61,650 bases of DNA. Source: Nemertoderma westbladi. Taxonomy: Eukaryota > Xenacoelomorpha > Nemertodermatida > Nemertodermatidae. The DNA is taken from positions 1 to 61,650 of the forward strand of contig JAUCBJ010008917.1 in assembly GCA_032718475.1 (NCBI GenBank), in the 5' to 3' direction. Of the stretch, positions 1 to 11,649 are shown piece after piece. The notes beneath the pieces were generated by a model, which made no database searches, had not been told where the DNA came from, and saw only the letters and a program-made list of their open reading frames with translations. Each line of letters opens with the position of its first letter. Position 1 is the stretch's first letter. Both the position numbers and the translations under genes were made by a program.

Positions 1-465
1 ACCCAATACTAACTGCGGCACATCAGGTTTATTGCTATTCCTTATTATCGACGAAGCGAACTCGAATTACAACCCGGAGGATTACTACAACGCTATACGT
101 ACGTACTTCGACGATGAATGTTCCGCGAACGCAGTAGCCGTCCTCACCGTGTCCCGCACGTATCCAACCAGTAGGCCTGTCGCGATACAATCCTACAGTG
201 CGCCGCTGTTTGTGTTACACGACTTAGAGAACTTTTTCTCGCACTCAAATAGTTCGTTGTTTAATATTCTCGTCAACGGCTTGATACAGATCCATAAACA
301 GATCGTTAATATCCCCACCACTAAACCCCCGCCTCCCCGTAACGACAACAAGGACCAACCCAGCTCCTATGCGGGTCCGTATTACGCACCTGTGGTTGGT
401 GGATTGGTTCTGGCTGTCGCTCTATTGGTTGGGCGGTTTCTATATACCCGGTTTGTGCTGGCGAG
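1..465 (+). CDS. Exon of a vWA-like single-pass membrane protein (5' part outside window)
   Basis: The frame is open from base 2 to a strong splice donor (AG|GTGAGT, exon end 465, phase 2). No convincing acceptor precedes it, so the exon starts upstream of the window. The peptide has a hydrophobic strand LLLFLIID, an amphipathic helix DYYNAIRTYF, a strand NAVAVLTVS, and LFVLHDLENFF. This order resembles the second half of a von Willebrand factor A fold (TDG-strand, helix, strand, final strand). A Pro-rich stalk TTKPPPPRNDNKD follows, then one transmembrane segment VVGGLVLAVALLVGRFLY with Arg on its cytoplasmic side, which suggests type I topology. It joins in frame to 2367-2514 and 4010-4801. 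The vWA assignment is inferred from pattern, not from a search, and the family within vWA proteins is not recognised. Confidence 0.6.
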
Positions 466-1164
466 GTGAGTAATTTATTAAACTTATTTATTTATATCAT
501 ATCAAGATGCCGTATTTCTTAATAACTATAAGCTATTGTTAATTAGTAATGCTGTACAGTAGAGTACAGGATACAGTATATATATATATAATACACCATG
601 TCCTGGAATATTCAATATGTATGTAGTGTCTAATTCAGTAAATTTGACCCTTGACCCCTGACCCCCCCCCCCCCCCCCCCCCCCCCGACACCCACTATCC
701 ACCCTCCCACCCTGCCATCTGGTTTTGTAATAGTTACTGTACTTTTAGTACCAAATAGGAATGTATTGTCACAGGATTTTATATTAGTTCGATAATGTGT
801 TTCACCCAGGGTGGTACGACACCCCCAGCCACCAGTTCTCCCATTAAAATATCAACTAAAACAATAAAAAGGTGTGAATTACCGTTGCCGAGTTATTAAT
901 ATTCGGACGGAGCGGCGGATTAACTCAGCACCCCGTATGCTCCACGACGTTTTAGGCAATCCGTTTAGTCGGGGATTAACCGCGGAACTCCGGGGTTCTA
1001 AAACCCATTAGTATATTGCTCGGACACCTCAGATACATATTAATTACTCGCATTCATTTTCATATAAATGTGCGAATTGTGTTTATCACAATTTCGCTCG
1101 ATGCTTCTCTATTTTCCGCGAACAATTCTTAATCTTATTTTGTGTCCAATCTTCCATTCTTTCT

Positions 1165-1300
1165 TCCAATCTTGGTGTCGTGATTGAATCTGTTTTCTCT
1201 CGCCCCTGAGGTCGTGGGTTCGATCCCCGCAACGGGATCAGGAAACGTTTTGGCAAGAATGCTTTAAAAAAGGACTAACCAGGGCGTAATACAGTTTTGT
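1165..1300 (+). mobile_element. tRNA-derived SINE fragment, copy 1
   Basis: A B-box-like GTGGGTTCGATCCCCGC lies at 1214-1230, with a degenerate head CTTGGTGTCGTGATTGAATC upstream (1171-1190). The downstream body GGCAAGAATGCTTTAAA..GGACTAACCAGGG (1252-1285) recurs on the minus strand at 30540-30705, also beside a tRNA-like head, so the two are copies of one SINE family. Ends and target duplication are not resolved. Confidence 0.5.
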
Positions 1301-1521
1301 ATCATTAAATGTTCGCTAAATGAGTATCAGTTACCTCTGGGGAGTATGGTTCTGGGGGGACCGCACTGGAAATAAGTCGTAAGGCTTTGTGCGTAATCAC
1401 TCGCCTAATGGCAGAAAGGAAATTTAACTTTTTTGTCTTTAACCTAATTTTCTCAATATATTTATCTGTAAATAAATTTGCTTATATCATTGGAAATTGT
1501 ATTGGAAAATGGGGGGGGGGG

Positions 1522-1790
1522 GAGACCTCACTAGCGACATCACTTGAACAACGAATTGATGGGTGCTACACAAGACTACTATGGGCAGCCCTAAACATCA
1601 GATGGTGACAACACATGACAAACGCCGAGCTCTTTGGTACTATATATATAACATATATAGACCAGCTTTAAAGGGATGCTGAACTTAAGAGAAACTAAAT
1701 TGCGACAACTATGGAGAATCGAGAAGCCTGGAAGGATCTCATTTTTACTGCCCGCGCTAGCACGACCTAGAAGTACGTTATTGCTGAATA
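1522..1790 (+). mobile_element. Degenerate LINE reverse-transcriptase C-terminal fragment
   Basis: The plus strand encodes LATSLEQRIDGCYTRLLWA and then, after stops, TNAELFG and ENREAWKDL. This is the pattern of the region after the RT domain in many animal non-LTR elements (DGxYTRMLR..ALN..W..H.TN..LYG). Stops and frameshifts mark it as a relic. It differs in sequence from LINE A elsewhere in the window. The clade is not assigned. Confidence 0.45.
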
Positions 1791-1844
1791 ATAATAAGCA
1801 AACACTACTGCGATATACTTATATATATATTACATATTAAGAAT

Positions 1845-2225
1845 GATGTGACGGCTTGTCGACAAAATTGCGCCGCCACAACTCCCTATCACCCATGACA
1901 TTTGCTAGATCATCCGCATCTTCAAGGCCAGTGTCCTTTAAGATGCGTCTCAAGAAAGTCATGGGCTGTCCACCATGCTTATTCACTCCATGAGGCTGCC
2001 AAAGCACAAGATTATGCACTGACTGGTCTTCACGGCGAAAGCAATGTCCTGCAAAGCGGAGGCGGCTTTGTTCTAGTGTCAAGCTTGGGGGGGGGGGGGG
2101 GGGGGGGTGGTAGAGTCTGGTTGGAGATGTGTGCATGCATTGTACTTGACACAATGAACCCGGCGCAGCATTCTTGTGAAAGTGCCTTCCAGATATTTGG
2201 TATCCACTGCAATTAGAGCCCAGCA
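1845..2225 (-). mobile_element. LINE A 3' fragment (RT C-terminus) with internal poly(G) replacement
   Basis: The minus strand encodes the C-terminal block RLRFAGHCFRRED, LVLWQPHGVNKHGG and LANVMGDRELWRRNF, nearly identical to the copies at 19853-21030, 32056-32567 and 34087-35136. The other copies have a GGGGGAACC segment; here an extended G tract (about 2089-2107) is followed by sequence missing several dozen bases of the element. The insertion lies antisense within intron 1 of the membrane-protein gene. Confidence 0.75.
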
Positions 2226-2366
2226 TGGAATGGATTCCCAGTCAAAGCTGGGTGTCCATTAAACAAACAAAAAAGTATTCAAGCGATCAAACAATCCACC
2301 CTCATAAACTATGGAAACCTGAATAAAACCTGATCTAATTACAGATGTTCTGTTTCTATTTTTCAG

Positions 2367-2514
2367 ATGGCGAAGTCGACAGTTGCGGGACGATCGCAAC
2401 TACCGTCGCTCATCAAATTCCCATGACGCCAGAAATGACGTCACAAGTCCATCTGTTATTCAGCTAAATTTCCCTGAAGTCAACGAATATCCAGTTGAAG
2501 TCGAGAGAAAAACT
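2367..2514 (+). CDS. Cytoplasmic-tail exon of the vWA-like membrane protein
   Basis: The acceptor is TTTCTATTTTTCAG|ATGG and the donor is AAAACT|GTGAGT. The 148-nt exon starts in phase 2, matching the donor at 465, and ends in phase 0. The translated segment is basic and polar (WRSRQLRDDRNYRRSS near its start), as expected just inside the membrane, and ends VEVERKT. The frame stays open across both junctions, which is strong evidence that the exon is real. No motif is recognised in it. Confidence 0.65.
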
Positions 2515-4009
2515 GTGAGTCTTAATTTATTGTAAAAATGTATTAAACGAAAATCCGAATACAAATTACATTTATATTTCAAGGCCTATTGGAATAATAT
2601 AGGCCTAGGCCTACTGTTCTACTGTACTGGTACTTTTTAAATGATGATAATTTAAACTAAATTTAAAAACATTATTTATTCTAAAAAAATATGTAAAAAC
2701 GTTAAATTAAAAATCTGCTTCAGATCAAAACGAATAAAATTCTAAAATATTTGCTATGCAGAATTTTTCCAATAAAGAAACGTATAGGAAATTGACAGTT
2801 ACTGTTTATACAGTAGCAAAGATAAACGGGACACTAGTGGGATTATTAACATTACAAAAATAAGTTTTACAATTCCATACCTAACATACATTGACAAAAT
2901 CCAATAATACATTTCTCAGGATGCGGCGGTGCTGTGGCGGGAAATATGTAAAGGGCCATGGGAACATATTATTCTGCATCATTACCGGTCTAAATACTAA
3001 TGTGTAACATTGTCTTTGCCTTTCAGAAATATTGCCAAAAACTTATTTTAATCATCATAATTCTATACTGTCCCGTTTCTCTGAGCTATATGTTAATAAT
3101 GGATGTCAACTTCTTACTGAAAAGAATGGACAGTTATAATGCAGCATTATAAAAATAGCTAAAATTTCTAGAATTTTTTGCTCCTGATTATTTATCATTC
3201 ACTGCGGCTATTTCTACAGAATCTTCTTTCTCGATCGATCATATTATAAGAACAGCAACGGAATTCATAATAATATAATCGGTTTGGACAGGAGGGGAAC
3301 TAAACTCGTTGAGTTGTTAAATCGTTCGATCGGCGAGGGATCGATTAAACACCCATCGGTATACCGCGGTACACCAGTAGTATTGTAGGCCTAAACCCAC
3401 AGTACCGTATACCGGTTGCTTCCGATTATCTCGCTAATCAATAACGGAAGGGACCACCTTGATGACATACAGATAGGAAGACTCCTACTTCAACTAATCG
3501 AGGGATTAATTGCGTTGCGGGAGGTGTCAACCCTCGCGGAATAATTTACCGGTCAGTTTATTTGTTCTTGTCATCAGGGCTGTCAGCTGTTGGAGTTTAA
3601 GGGGGTAGAGAGGTATCGGGTGACGATTAAAGTAGGGATTGTCTGTCACATTTAATTATAGCGTGAATTCTTAAGGAAAAGATATAAAAATAATGATAAA
3701 TTGTCCATTAAAAATTGGGCAAATATAAGGAAAATATCAAATTAAGCAAAATAAATTTTTAAAGAATTTCCATAAACGTTTTATTAAAGAATTAAGCCAC
3801 AAAAAAAGTACCAATTTAAGAATAAAATTACGTATTACATGGGAAAATAAAGTAGAACAATTTTTTTTCATTATTCTCTGGACCCTTGATTAACCTCGCT
3901 GACACTCGGTAAATAAAATATCTCGAGAATAGTAAAAAAGTTTGACATTTTTCCCATGTAATAAATAATTATTATGTAAATTGTTTACATATTTTTATGT
4001 GTTTCCTAG
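2515..4009 (+). other. Intron 2 of the membrane-protein gene
   Basis: AT-rich non-coding DNA lies between donor GTGAGT and acceptor TTATGTGTTTCCTAG. A somewhat GC-richer stretch at 3300-3650 shows no open frame or repeat that I can name. Confidence 0.55.
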
Positions 4010-4801
4010 GCAACACAAACAGTGGGTGTGGAAGTTAAACCCCCACCGTACGCGATTGTGGGAAGGAAAGCTCTGATAGGGAGGAATAAGGAGGTATGTG
4101 GAACCGAGAGGCGACCCCCGGAACGGATTGCTTCAGCCGCGGTAATACGACCACCACCCCCGCCTTATTCCGTGGCCCTGAGCTTTTCGTCCGGGGCTGA
4201 AACTACAGCGGGAGATTCTGTTGTTACACAACTCTCAGTTGCAGCATCTACGGCTGATAACCAATTGCAGAATCAAGTTAATGAAAGATCTACAACCATT
4301 GAAAAAGAAGGATCATTTGGTGCTGTTGGTAGTGGTAACATATTTGAGCATGAAGAGGACATAGCCCATGTAGTTGTTGTTATTGATGATACATCCAACG
4401 ATAGTCGTGGGCTAGACAATGATACATCTAACGATAGTCGCGGACTAGACAATGATACATCTAATACAGGTAACGATAGTCGTGGACTAGACAATGATAC
4501 ATCTAATACAGGTAACGATAGTCGTGGACTAGACAATGATACATCTAATACAGGTAACGATAGTCGTGGACTAGACAATGATACATCTAATACAGGTAAC
4601 GATAGTCGTGGACTAGACAATGATACATCTAATACAGGTAACGATAGTCTTGGAATAGACAATGATACATCTGATACAAGAAGCGATAGTCTTGGAATAG
4701 ACAATGATACATCTAATACAAGAAGCGATAGTCTTGGAATAGACAATTCTGCGTTTGAATCTGATGCGAATCCAAAGTCTATCGAAGATACATGCAAATA
4801 A
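4010..4801 (+). CDS. Terminal exon: PPxY motifs and 14-residue repeats
   Basis: The exon begins after TTTCCTAG at 4010 in phase 0, continuing from 2514, and ends at TAA 4799-4801. The tail carries two PPxY motifs, KPPPYAIV near its start and RPPPPPYSVAL about 40 residues later. PPxY is the established ligand of WW domains (for example Nedd4-type ubiquitin ligases or YAP-like adaptors), so trafficking or signalling through WW proteins is a reasonable inference. A polar Ser/Thr-rich stretch follows, then tandem repeats of NDSRGLDNDTSNTG (about 4396-4745). Together with the two exons upstream this is the C-terminus of a type I membrane receptor or adhesion-like protein. The true identity is unknown. 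Confidence 0.65.
   Translation, partial: ATQTVGVEVKPPPYAIVGRKALIGRNKEVCGTERRPPERIASAAVIRPPPPPYSVALSFSSGAETTAGDSVVTQLSVAASTADNQLQNQVNERSTTIEKEGSFGAVGSGNIFEHEEDIAHVVVVIDDTSNDSRGLDNDTSNDSRGLDNDTSNTGNDSRGLDNDTSNTGNDSRGLDNDTSNTGNDSRGLDNDTSNTGNDSRGLDNDTSNTGNDSLGIDNDTSDTRSDSLGIDNDTSNTRSDSLGIDNSAFESDANPKSIEDTCK
4396..4745 (+). repeat. 42-bp (14-codon) coding tandem repeat
   Basis: The unit NDSRGLDNDTSNTG repeats about eight times. The first two units are short (11 codons, lacking NTG) and the last ones vary to SLGIDNDTSDTRS. Perfect codon phase and near-identical DNA in the middle units indicate recent unit duplication inside the coding frame. The minus strand is also open across the array, which is a by-product of the repeat. 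Confidence 0.85.
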
Positions 4802-7572
4802 TGGAATTATGCCAACTACTGAAACATTTCTTAAGACAATCAAATCATTGACCTCGTAACGAACGTGTACGTCACTCGTGGTTAGTCATAAGTCGTACCT
4901 AATAAGCAGTACCTTCAGGATGCCCCGCATGTCAAAAAGATAAAACGGGGCAAATAATTTTGAATCATAGATTTGTGTCTTGCAACATATCACTACCGTA
5001 ATTAAGACCTATCAGTGGGAGGTTTGGCACATTTTTTTTCCATTTTTCCCACAGTTTTTTTTCAAAGCGGCAGGTTATACATTGGCATGTAATTCAACAC
5101 AGTCACAGCAAAGGTTACAGTTTCATTATCAGCTACGCAATTCTTTGTTATTTTTATACATCGGCGAATATTGGACGTGACGGCTCCTTAGACCCACCAC
5201 ACCCCTAGGATCTGTTCCCATGAATCCAATTTGTTCTAAGATTTCGTATGATTTGATGCTACGTATATTCGATGAAACAGTCAGTTCATTGCCGTTCAAG
5301 CCGCAAGGGGGCGTGCCAGCAGTGGTCCTGGGGATGTTGTACCAGCGGTTGCACCTGCCGATGACCATGACTCGGTGGATCATGCAACTGCTGACGTTTG
5401 CAGGCCCATTACCTCTAAGTTTGGGTACCGAGGTCGGGCAACCGTTCTGTTTGTGCGAAGGTTGAGGGGTCATAACCACGTCATGCACACGGCCAGTTCG
5501 GTTTGTTTTCACAAAATCCAAATCCCATAATGCTGCACCTACAGTACCTACTGTACCTACCTTTTTACTTAACTCTCTTGATAAATTAAACTTAAAACGA
5601 TTCAATTTGATTTATGACTTAACGACTTATGACTTACCAGTGGAACACACGGTCGAGTTTGTACAATGGATTTTACTTTATACAGAATGAATTATATATT
5701 TACTGTGCTTTTTTCAATTAATTGTAAATTAGATTATTAGATTAGATAGAAATTGATAATTAAAAAGTAAATTATAATATGTGAAATTTAAAATAATAAA
5801 TGGACTGTAAATTTATCTGTCTATTCTGTTATCTGGTATCTCTGGTATCACTGTTTAGAATGACCAAATGGCTCCTAAATTGTCACAGCTTGCATCTTGT
5901 TAAACTAATTAATTCGCAATGTACCCTCTTATGTACCCACTTTTAATTTGGATATCAATATTAATATAGATTTATCTCGATTGCGTGTATTTAGAAATAA
6001 TACTGTATATAAAGGCAAAATAAATGTTATATGATGAAAAACGAATCTAGCATCTACTGTAGACAGTGTGGTAGACCCTTCTGAACCCCCCCCCCCCCCA
6101 TCCGGCCTCCCACACGATAATATCTGTGAGTCAGAAAATTCCATATTAATCAATTATAGATTTTTCAAACAATTTATACCCAAAACACCAATATAGTGTT
6201 TACAACAGCTCCAGTGTGTTACATTCTACGTCCCGTGTTGCTTTACTCGTTGGAGGGCCACGCCCTAAAGTTGAATTTCACTCGTGACTTAATGTCGTAC
6301 AGGTTCATGTTGGCAAGTTGAGCCTTTTTATAAGTTTGTATTGAATAATAAATATTTACTCCATATTCTGTAACACTCACTTCGTATGTAAGATAAAAGT
6401 AGGCCTAGCAATAGCATAAAAGTCGTAATAAAGAGATTATACACCCCCTTGACACCACTTTAGTCTTTTTGAAGGCTGATTTTTCCAAATTTGTATGTGT
6501 ATTTTAATCCTGTGTGTATGAGGAATTAAAAACTTGCAGTGGATCTACTTTAAATGTTATGGATAAATACTATGTTCTAGAAGTTATTTATCTTAGCAAT
6601 TTTAAGTTGCCATGGCGACAATCCTTAACGATAGGATTAATAAATTATCCGGGGAATTAGTGGAGTAGTCGAATGATGGAGATTAGTGCTGGAGCCAAGT
6701 CTGTCCAAGAGGGAGAGAGGAAGTCAACCCACCAGGATTCTATTTATTCCTTCCGTTTCGGACACGAGTCCATTATTTGTTAGAAAGAAGAAAGATTCAC
6801 TAATGGCACCTCAATTATTCCGTTCCTGTAGCTAATAGGCCAACCTCTCTCCTAATAGCGGGTGGATTCCTAATGAAAGGAAGATGGGTTGGTAATGGCT
6901 TTCTTTTTAAATATTAATGCAAATCCAACTTACTACATCTACTGTGGCTATCTATACAAGGTATATATATGGTGGTCGATTATACCAGTGATGTTTTACC
7001 AGAGTAATTGATCTCGGAATTAATTTTTAAAGATCTGATATTGTAGAGAGAAAAGTCTAAAGTCGCCCTTTGAATATAAATAAATTCAGCTACAAAGTTG
7101 TCGGAAGCAATTTATTGGAGAGTTACCGAGAGTAGAAGCTTGGGAGTAAACGTGGTGTCGTCATGATGTACTGGCGACACAAGAGATAGGAACCTCATGG
7201 TCGCTTTATAATGTTACCTTGTTGCAGTAGCAGAAGGTGCTGAATTTCGTGTGCATATTTGGTGATGTTTATTACTATTTCAATCGGCTTATAATAAAAA
7301 AAAACATTGTTTTATAACATTGTACATATTATACACAATTAGAAAGAAAGGCGAACTATACTGTACATATTCAACTATTTTTACATATTTGGAATCCTTG
7401 CACGATCAGCTTTCTATTGGTACCAACAAATCACGATAAGGTTCAAGAATAACTGCAGTGTAACTGGTGAAATATCACCGGAGACACCTTTTTCAAACGC
7501 TAGTAGCTAAAGATTGAAAGCAAAAATAGAAATTCTGGCTCAACCAGAAAGTGGTCGGGGGTAAAAATATCT

Positions 7573-7605
<33 letters not shown>

Positions 7606-8490
7606 CCAGGTACCTGAATAACGACACTATATTCCAGGACATGCCGTGTATAGAGTTTGTACATATCAGGATATCAGGGTGTTTCAGCGTCTGACTATAC
7701 TGTTATATGCATGGTTAATCGAAGCACAAGTTGCTGACTGACTAGGTTTACGGCACCACTCAAACATACAGCACAGCACATATAATTTACATTCTAAAGC
7801 CGCTAAACCGAATCTCCCACCATGACGGAATGATTTATTCTTCAACAAATTGATCTTCACCCCTCTGTGTGTGTAACGCACCCCCGGGCTGAGAGCCCTG
7901 ACCCCCACTTCCGTGTATCCTATCTCGCGGAATGCCCACAGATAACATTCACCACCAACCTCCTCAAGGAATCATCCTTTTATCTATGTATCCCTATTCC
8001 CGTTTTATAGGGTCGGTAACTCTCCCTCCTCGGTAATAACTCGCTAATTGTGACTCCAGGGAACCCGGTCGCAGGTTGTTGCGGTTCTATTCTGGCCTGT
8101 AAACCACCTTTGGGGGTGTGTTATCTCTTTATTCTAGTTCTACAGTATGCGCTGCCCAGTGTATTCTAACTCGATTCAAGTGATGCATGAGGGATTGTTG
8201 GTGCAGAATATATTTTTACTAGATCTACCTTTGTTTCCTGGTGTGCGGGTGTTAAGTGGGATGATGAAGTGGGATATTGACAGAGTGTTTAAGGCGACTC
8301 GAATTTTTTTCGAATTTTCGTTGGTTTCATGTGAAAGGGCATGTGAAAAATCCCAGAGAGTAATTTTCCTTTAATAATATTGGCTGAGCTAGAGCGATTT
8401 AAAACACAATGTTAGCAACCTCAGAAACGAGTCGGACGACAGTTGGCGGTCACAGTATACTGTACGTGGTAAACAGTGACACCTCAACCG
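4802..8490. other. Intergenic or 3' flanking DNA, no gene recognised
   Basis: Mostly AT-rich non-coding sequence. It contains a poly(C) tract near 6086-6098, a poly(G) tract near 7575-7603, and a GC-richer island at 5160-5605 that is open on the minus strand but matches nothing I recognise. No splice-consistent gene model is supported. Confidence 0.4.
7575..7603 (+). repeat. Long poly(G) tract
   Basis: An uninterrupted run of almost 30 G residues. It is one of about ten such tracts in the window (see the corresponding finding). Confidence 0.9.
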
Positions 8491-8527
8491 TCACCAGTGT
8501 TGACATGTGACACGTCAACACTGGTGA
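8491..8527. repeat. Perfect 14-bp inverted repeat
   Basis: TCACCAGTGTTGAC (8491-8504) is followed after a 9-nt loop by its exact reverse complement (8514-8527). A palindromic TGACGTCA lies about 25 bp downstream. Function unknown. Confidence 0.8.
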
Positions 8528-8656
8528 ACGTAAACGCAGCCTTCATGGTGACGTCACTAATGCAGCACTAAATGTTCATTGGTTAGAATACAATATAAAT
8601 CTCTTAGTAACTAAAATAAATAATGTAGCTAATATTTGTTTGGTGTGTTTTTGCAT

Positions 8657-9233
8657 GGTCACTTGAAGTGGGCCTATTAAAAAGAGGCCAGTTTTTTACT
8701 ATATTTTGAGATTTTGATATGGGGAGAGTTCTATAAATTTGATTTTAAAATTTTTTTAAAAAATTTTTAAAAATAAAAAATAAATAAAAAATAATTTTAA
8801 AAAATATATTTATAAAAATTGATTTTCAACACGTTTTAGAACGATTCCATGCATTTTAAATAGAATCCGTATTTTTTTCTAAAAAATGTTCTAGAAGAAA
8901 AAATTTTTGTTCTAGAACATTATTTTTTCTTAAAATGAATATCTAACATGTTCTGGAACATTTTCTATACAAATAGTAACAAGAACTACTGTAGCTACTA
9001 CAAAATATTTATAGAGAGAAGTAGAATGTCGGAAACAGTGTTGAAATTACTAGCAAAACCTACCTAAAACACTAGCTACCACAAAATTTAGTATCTTGCT
9101 TAACAAGGAGACTTCAATTACGTCCGTTGACCAAATTGCAGCAAATGAAAATTTATAACACTCTCCCAATATCAAAATCGCAAAATATTGTAAAAAAAAC
9201 TGGCCTCTTTTTAAGAGGCCACTTCAAGTGACC
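8657..9233. mobile_element. MITE with about 70-bp terminal inverted repeats
   Basis: The left end begins GGTCACTTGAAGTGGGCCT and the right end is its near-perfect inverse. The match continues through AAAAAGAGGCCAGTTTTTT and TTTGATAT.GGGAGAG. The 577-bp interior is AT-rich with GTTCTAGAACA-type palindromes and no ORF. No target duplication is obvious, so the superfamily is not assigned. Confidence 0.75.
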
Positions 9234-9591
9234 TGTTAAGGCCGTATAAATATAGTATGCCATGGTTTTTGTGTTGTGTTAAAGAATACATTATTTGAGA
9301 CCCTTATGGCGGCAATTGATTCATAACAAGTTAATTATTCCAGAACAATATTTATTATTAAATGCCTATTTAAACAGTAGGGCCTATATTATGTTGGGTT
9401 CACATAAAAGTTCACACAGTTGCATTAATTATGTAACTAAAATGTTATTCAACTTAATGTAATAAAAATTCATAATTCTGAAGAATTTACATACACCCTC
9501 TTGCGGTTATTATTATATTTCGGAATCTTTAATTTAAATTATAAGCCATCCGCTAGATGTCTCATTTTTATGTATAACCAGTGAGTGAACG

Positions 9592-9989
9592 TATAAAGGG
9601 GGATCCCAAACAACGCGTCACGCGGACGCGTCAACATAATTTTATCAAACACATTTTACAGACGCGTCAAAATTATAGAAAGCATTGAAGTCCATGAGAG
9701 GGGAGCATCAACCCAAGCGGACGCTTCATCTTCAAAGAAAATATCGAATAGTAACATGTACAGTATTTATATCTGTAAAATTGTATTATTTAATTCCTGC
9801 TATCCAGCCAACTAGGTATACAGTAGTTGACATTAATAAATGAACGGATATGTCAAGTCTATAATGGCAGAAAGTCGCAAGCATCCATTTCGAATTATTA
9901 TTTAAAAATTAATATTTAAAAATCCCGCTCTACAGTACCTCTTATTTGTTTTGACGCGTCCGCGATGGTTGAGGCTCCCCCCTTTACAG
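9592..9989. mobile_element. Possible short MITE with imperfect inverted ends
   Basis: The left end TAAAGGGGGATCCCAAAC..GGACGCGTCAA and the right end (reverse complement TAAAGGGGGGAGCCTCAACC..GGACGCGTCAA) form an imperfect inverted repeat about 45 bp long around a non-coding core. Repeated ACGCGTC (MluI) words mark both arms. Confidence 0.4.
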
Positions 9990-10304
9990 GAAACTCCCAG
10001 AAGGCTTCGATGTAAGGCAATGGGGGGGAGACACGCTAACTCCCATGATTGAGCAGTGTTACCGAGTCTTACAAAACTGTATCTATGTCTCGACCCCGAA
10101 TCTAACTGCTAAAGAGAGTTGGAAATAACCATAACTACGCTACGAATTGGGTTCGGCTTATTTTAGTTTAAATTTCTGGCGTTCGTGGGTTTAGCCCCAA
10201 TTGATAAAATAATATTATTATTTAATAAAACTGTACAAACATACCAGAAAATGGCTCACATAATTATCTTCTGGAACTCGTTTACTAATCCGGTACTTAC
10301 TTAA

Positions 10305-11152
10305 CCCTATTCCACCTGGGCTCTTTTGTCCGAGATTCCACCTGGGGTTGGGCATAATATGCCCAACAGTTTATTATACACTAAAAAGTAATGATAATTT
10401 TATCAAAACTTTCCAAATTTTCGCAGGTTTATAGAAAAATATATAATGCATCTGTTCTGAGTTTTATATATTCATAATTTTAAATAATATATCCATATAA
10501 ATTAATTATCATGAAGATAACCCATTATAGTAAAAAGATGAGATAATACTATACATACTCCTCCCAACACCACTGTCTGCCTAACTCTGCCAGACATCCC
10601 AAGTGAAAATTTTGCTTGCAGGGGTGCTGTTATTGAATAGATTTATTCACCTCTGTTTATGTCTGCTGTATTACATTAGGAATATACTGGTTTCAATGGT
10701 GGTTGTTGTTTTATCCTAGTAGACTTATTGCTTGCTTATCTGTCAGTTTAGTATTTTGTTATTAAAAAATAATGTGATTGATGTGTACTAATCCAAGCAG
10801 TAGACAATCTCGTGTTTGAATTTAACTTTACAACCCAGCCAAGTGAATGTCCTGGACCGTAATTGGTTGTATTCTAGCTTGTTGACCAGGGGAACTATCC
10901 AACCAGGGATTATCTTTTCTACCAGTTAGGCTAATAAAGATATTATAATAAAAAAATGTGACTATGATATGAAAAACACACCATAGCACAAAAAGTATAA
11001 ATGATGAAAAAAATATTTTGTTACCATCAGAAAGCCAATTAAATTCTAGGAAAAGTCAATGAATTTCATAATAATACATAAAAATCATCATGATGAATTT
11101 CTAAAAATAAAAAGTGTTGGGCAGATTCTGCCCAACCCCAGGTGGAATAGGG
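10305..11152. mobile_element. piggyBac-like MITE with TTAA target duplication
   Basis: TTAA (10301-10304) and TTAA (11153-11156) flank inverted ends CCCTATTCCACCTGGG.. / ..CCCCAGGTGGAATAGGG. TTAA duplication with ends beginning CCCT is typical of piggyBac elements. Sub-terminal palindromes TTGGGCATAATATGCCCAA (left) and TTGGGCAGATTCTGCCCAA (right) sit just inside. The left end carries an additional partial copy of TTCCACCTGGG. The 848-bp body has no ORF, so it is non-autonomous. Confidence 0.75.
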
Positions 11153-11649
11153 TTAAAGCTTAAAGTTGCCTACTACCGGAATCATATCCCCACATTAATT
11201 ATTCTGTTTTTAAGAATTTAAACTCATTCTGGTTCGATGATGTCTCACGGTTTTGACTCGCCCCACAGATAATGTACCGGTAATTATCCTTTGGTGGTGT
11301 ATTTGTTTTAATTTGTAAATTTTGTGTTTTAATATGTTGACATGCTTCTTTTATTGTTATATTTTAAATTTATTTTACTTAATATCACGCAAGCAAACAG
11401 TCGGACGAGGCTGGGGGCGACCCTAAGGCTCCTCGAGGGGACCCGACTGCTACCCGAGGGTAGGGATGGGCGCTTAACTCCTATCCCTTGTTTTTATTTA
11501 AATTTAACTTAATTTAATTAACTTAATTATACTTAATGTAATTGATACCAATTGCCCCGCGTGGAGGCGTAGTTAAAATGAATCAACAGTTTCCACCAGT
11601 ATAATAATAGTGGATAACCCCTTCAACCCAGTAGTGCCTAAAACCCATT

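Larger units (their letters stand above)
466..2366 (+). other. Intron 1 of the membrane-protein gene, filled with repeats
   Basis: The interval runs from donor GTGAGT at 466 to the acceptor TTTCTATTTTTCAG ending at 2366. It contains a poly(C) tract (about 661-687), a tRNA-derived SINE (1165-1300), a poly(G) tract near 1510-1521, a LINE fragment (1522-1790) and an inverted LINE A 3' end (1845-2225). No other gene is visible. Confidence 0.6.

Noticed and set aside
4273-4797. Long minus-strand ORF (LSLPVLDVSLSSPR repeats)
   Set aside because: Shadow of the plus-strand 14-codon repeat, whose exon has consistent splice phases.
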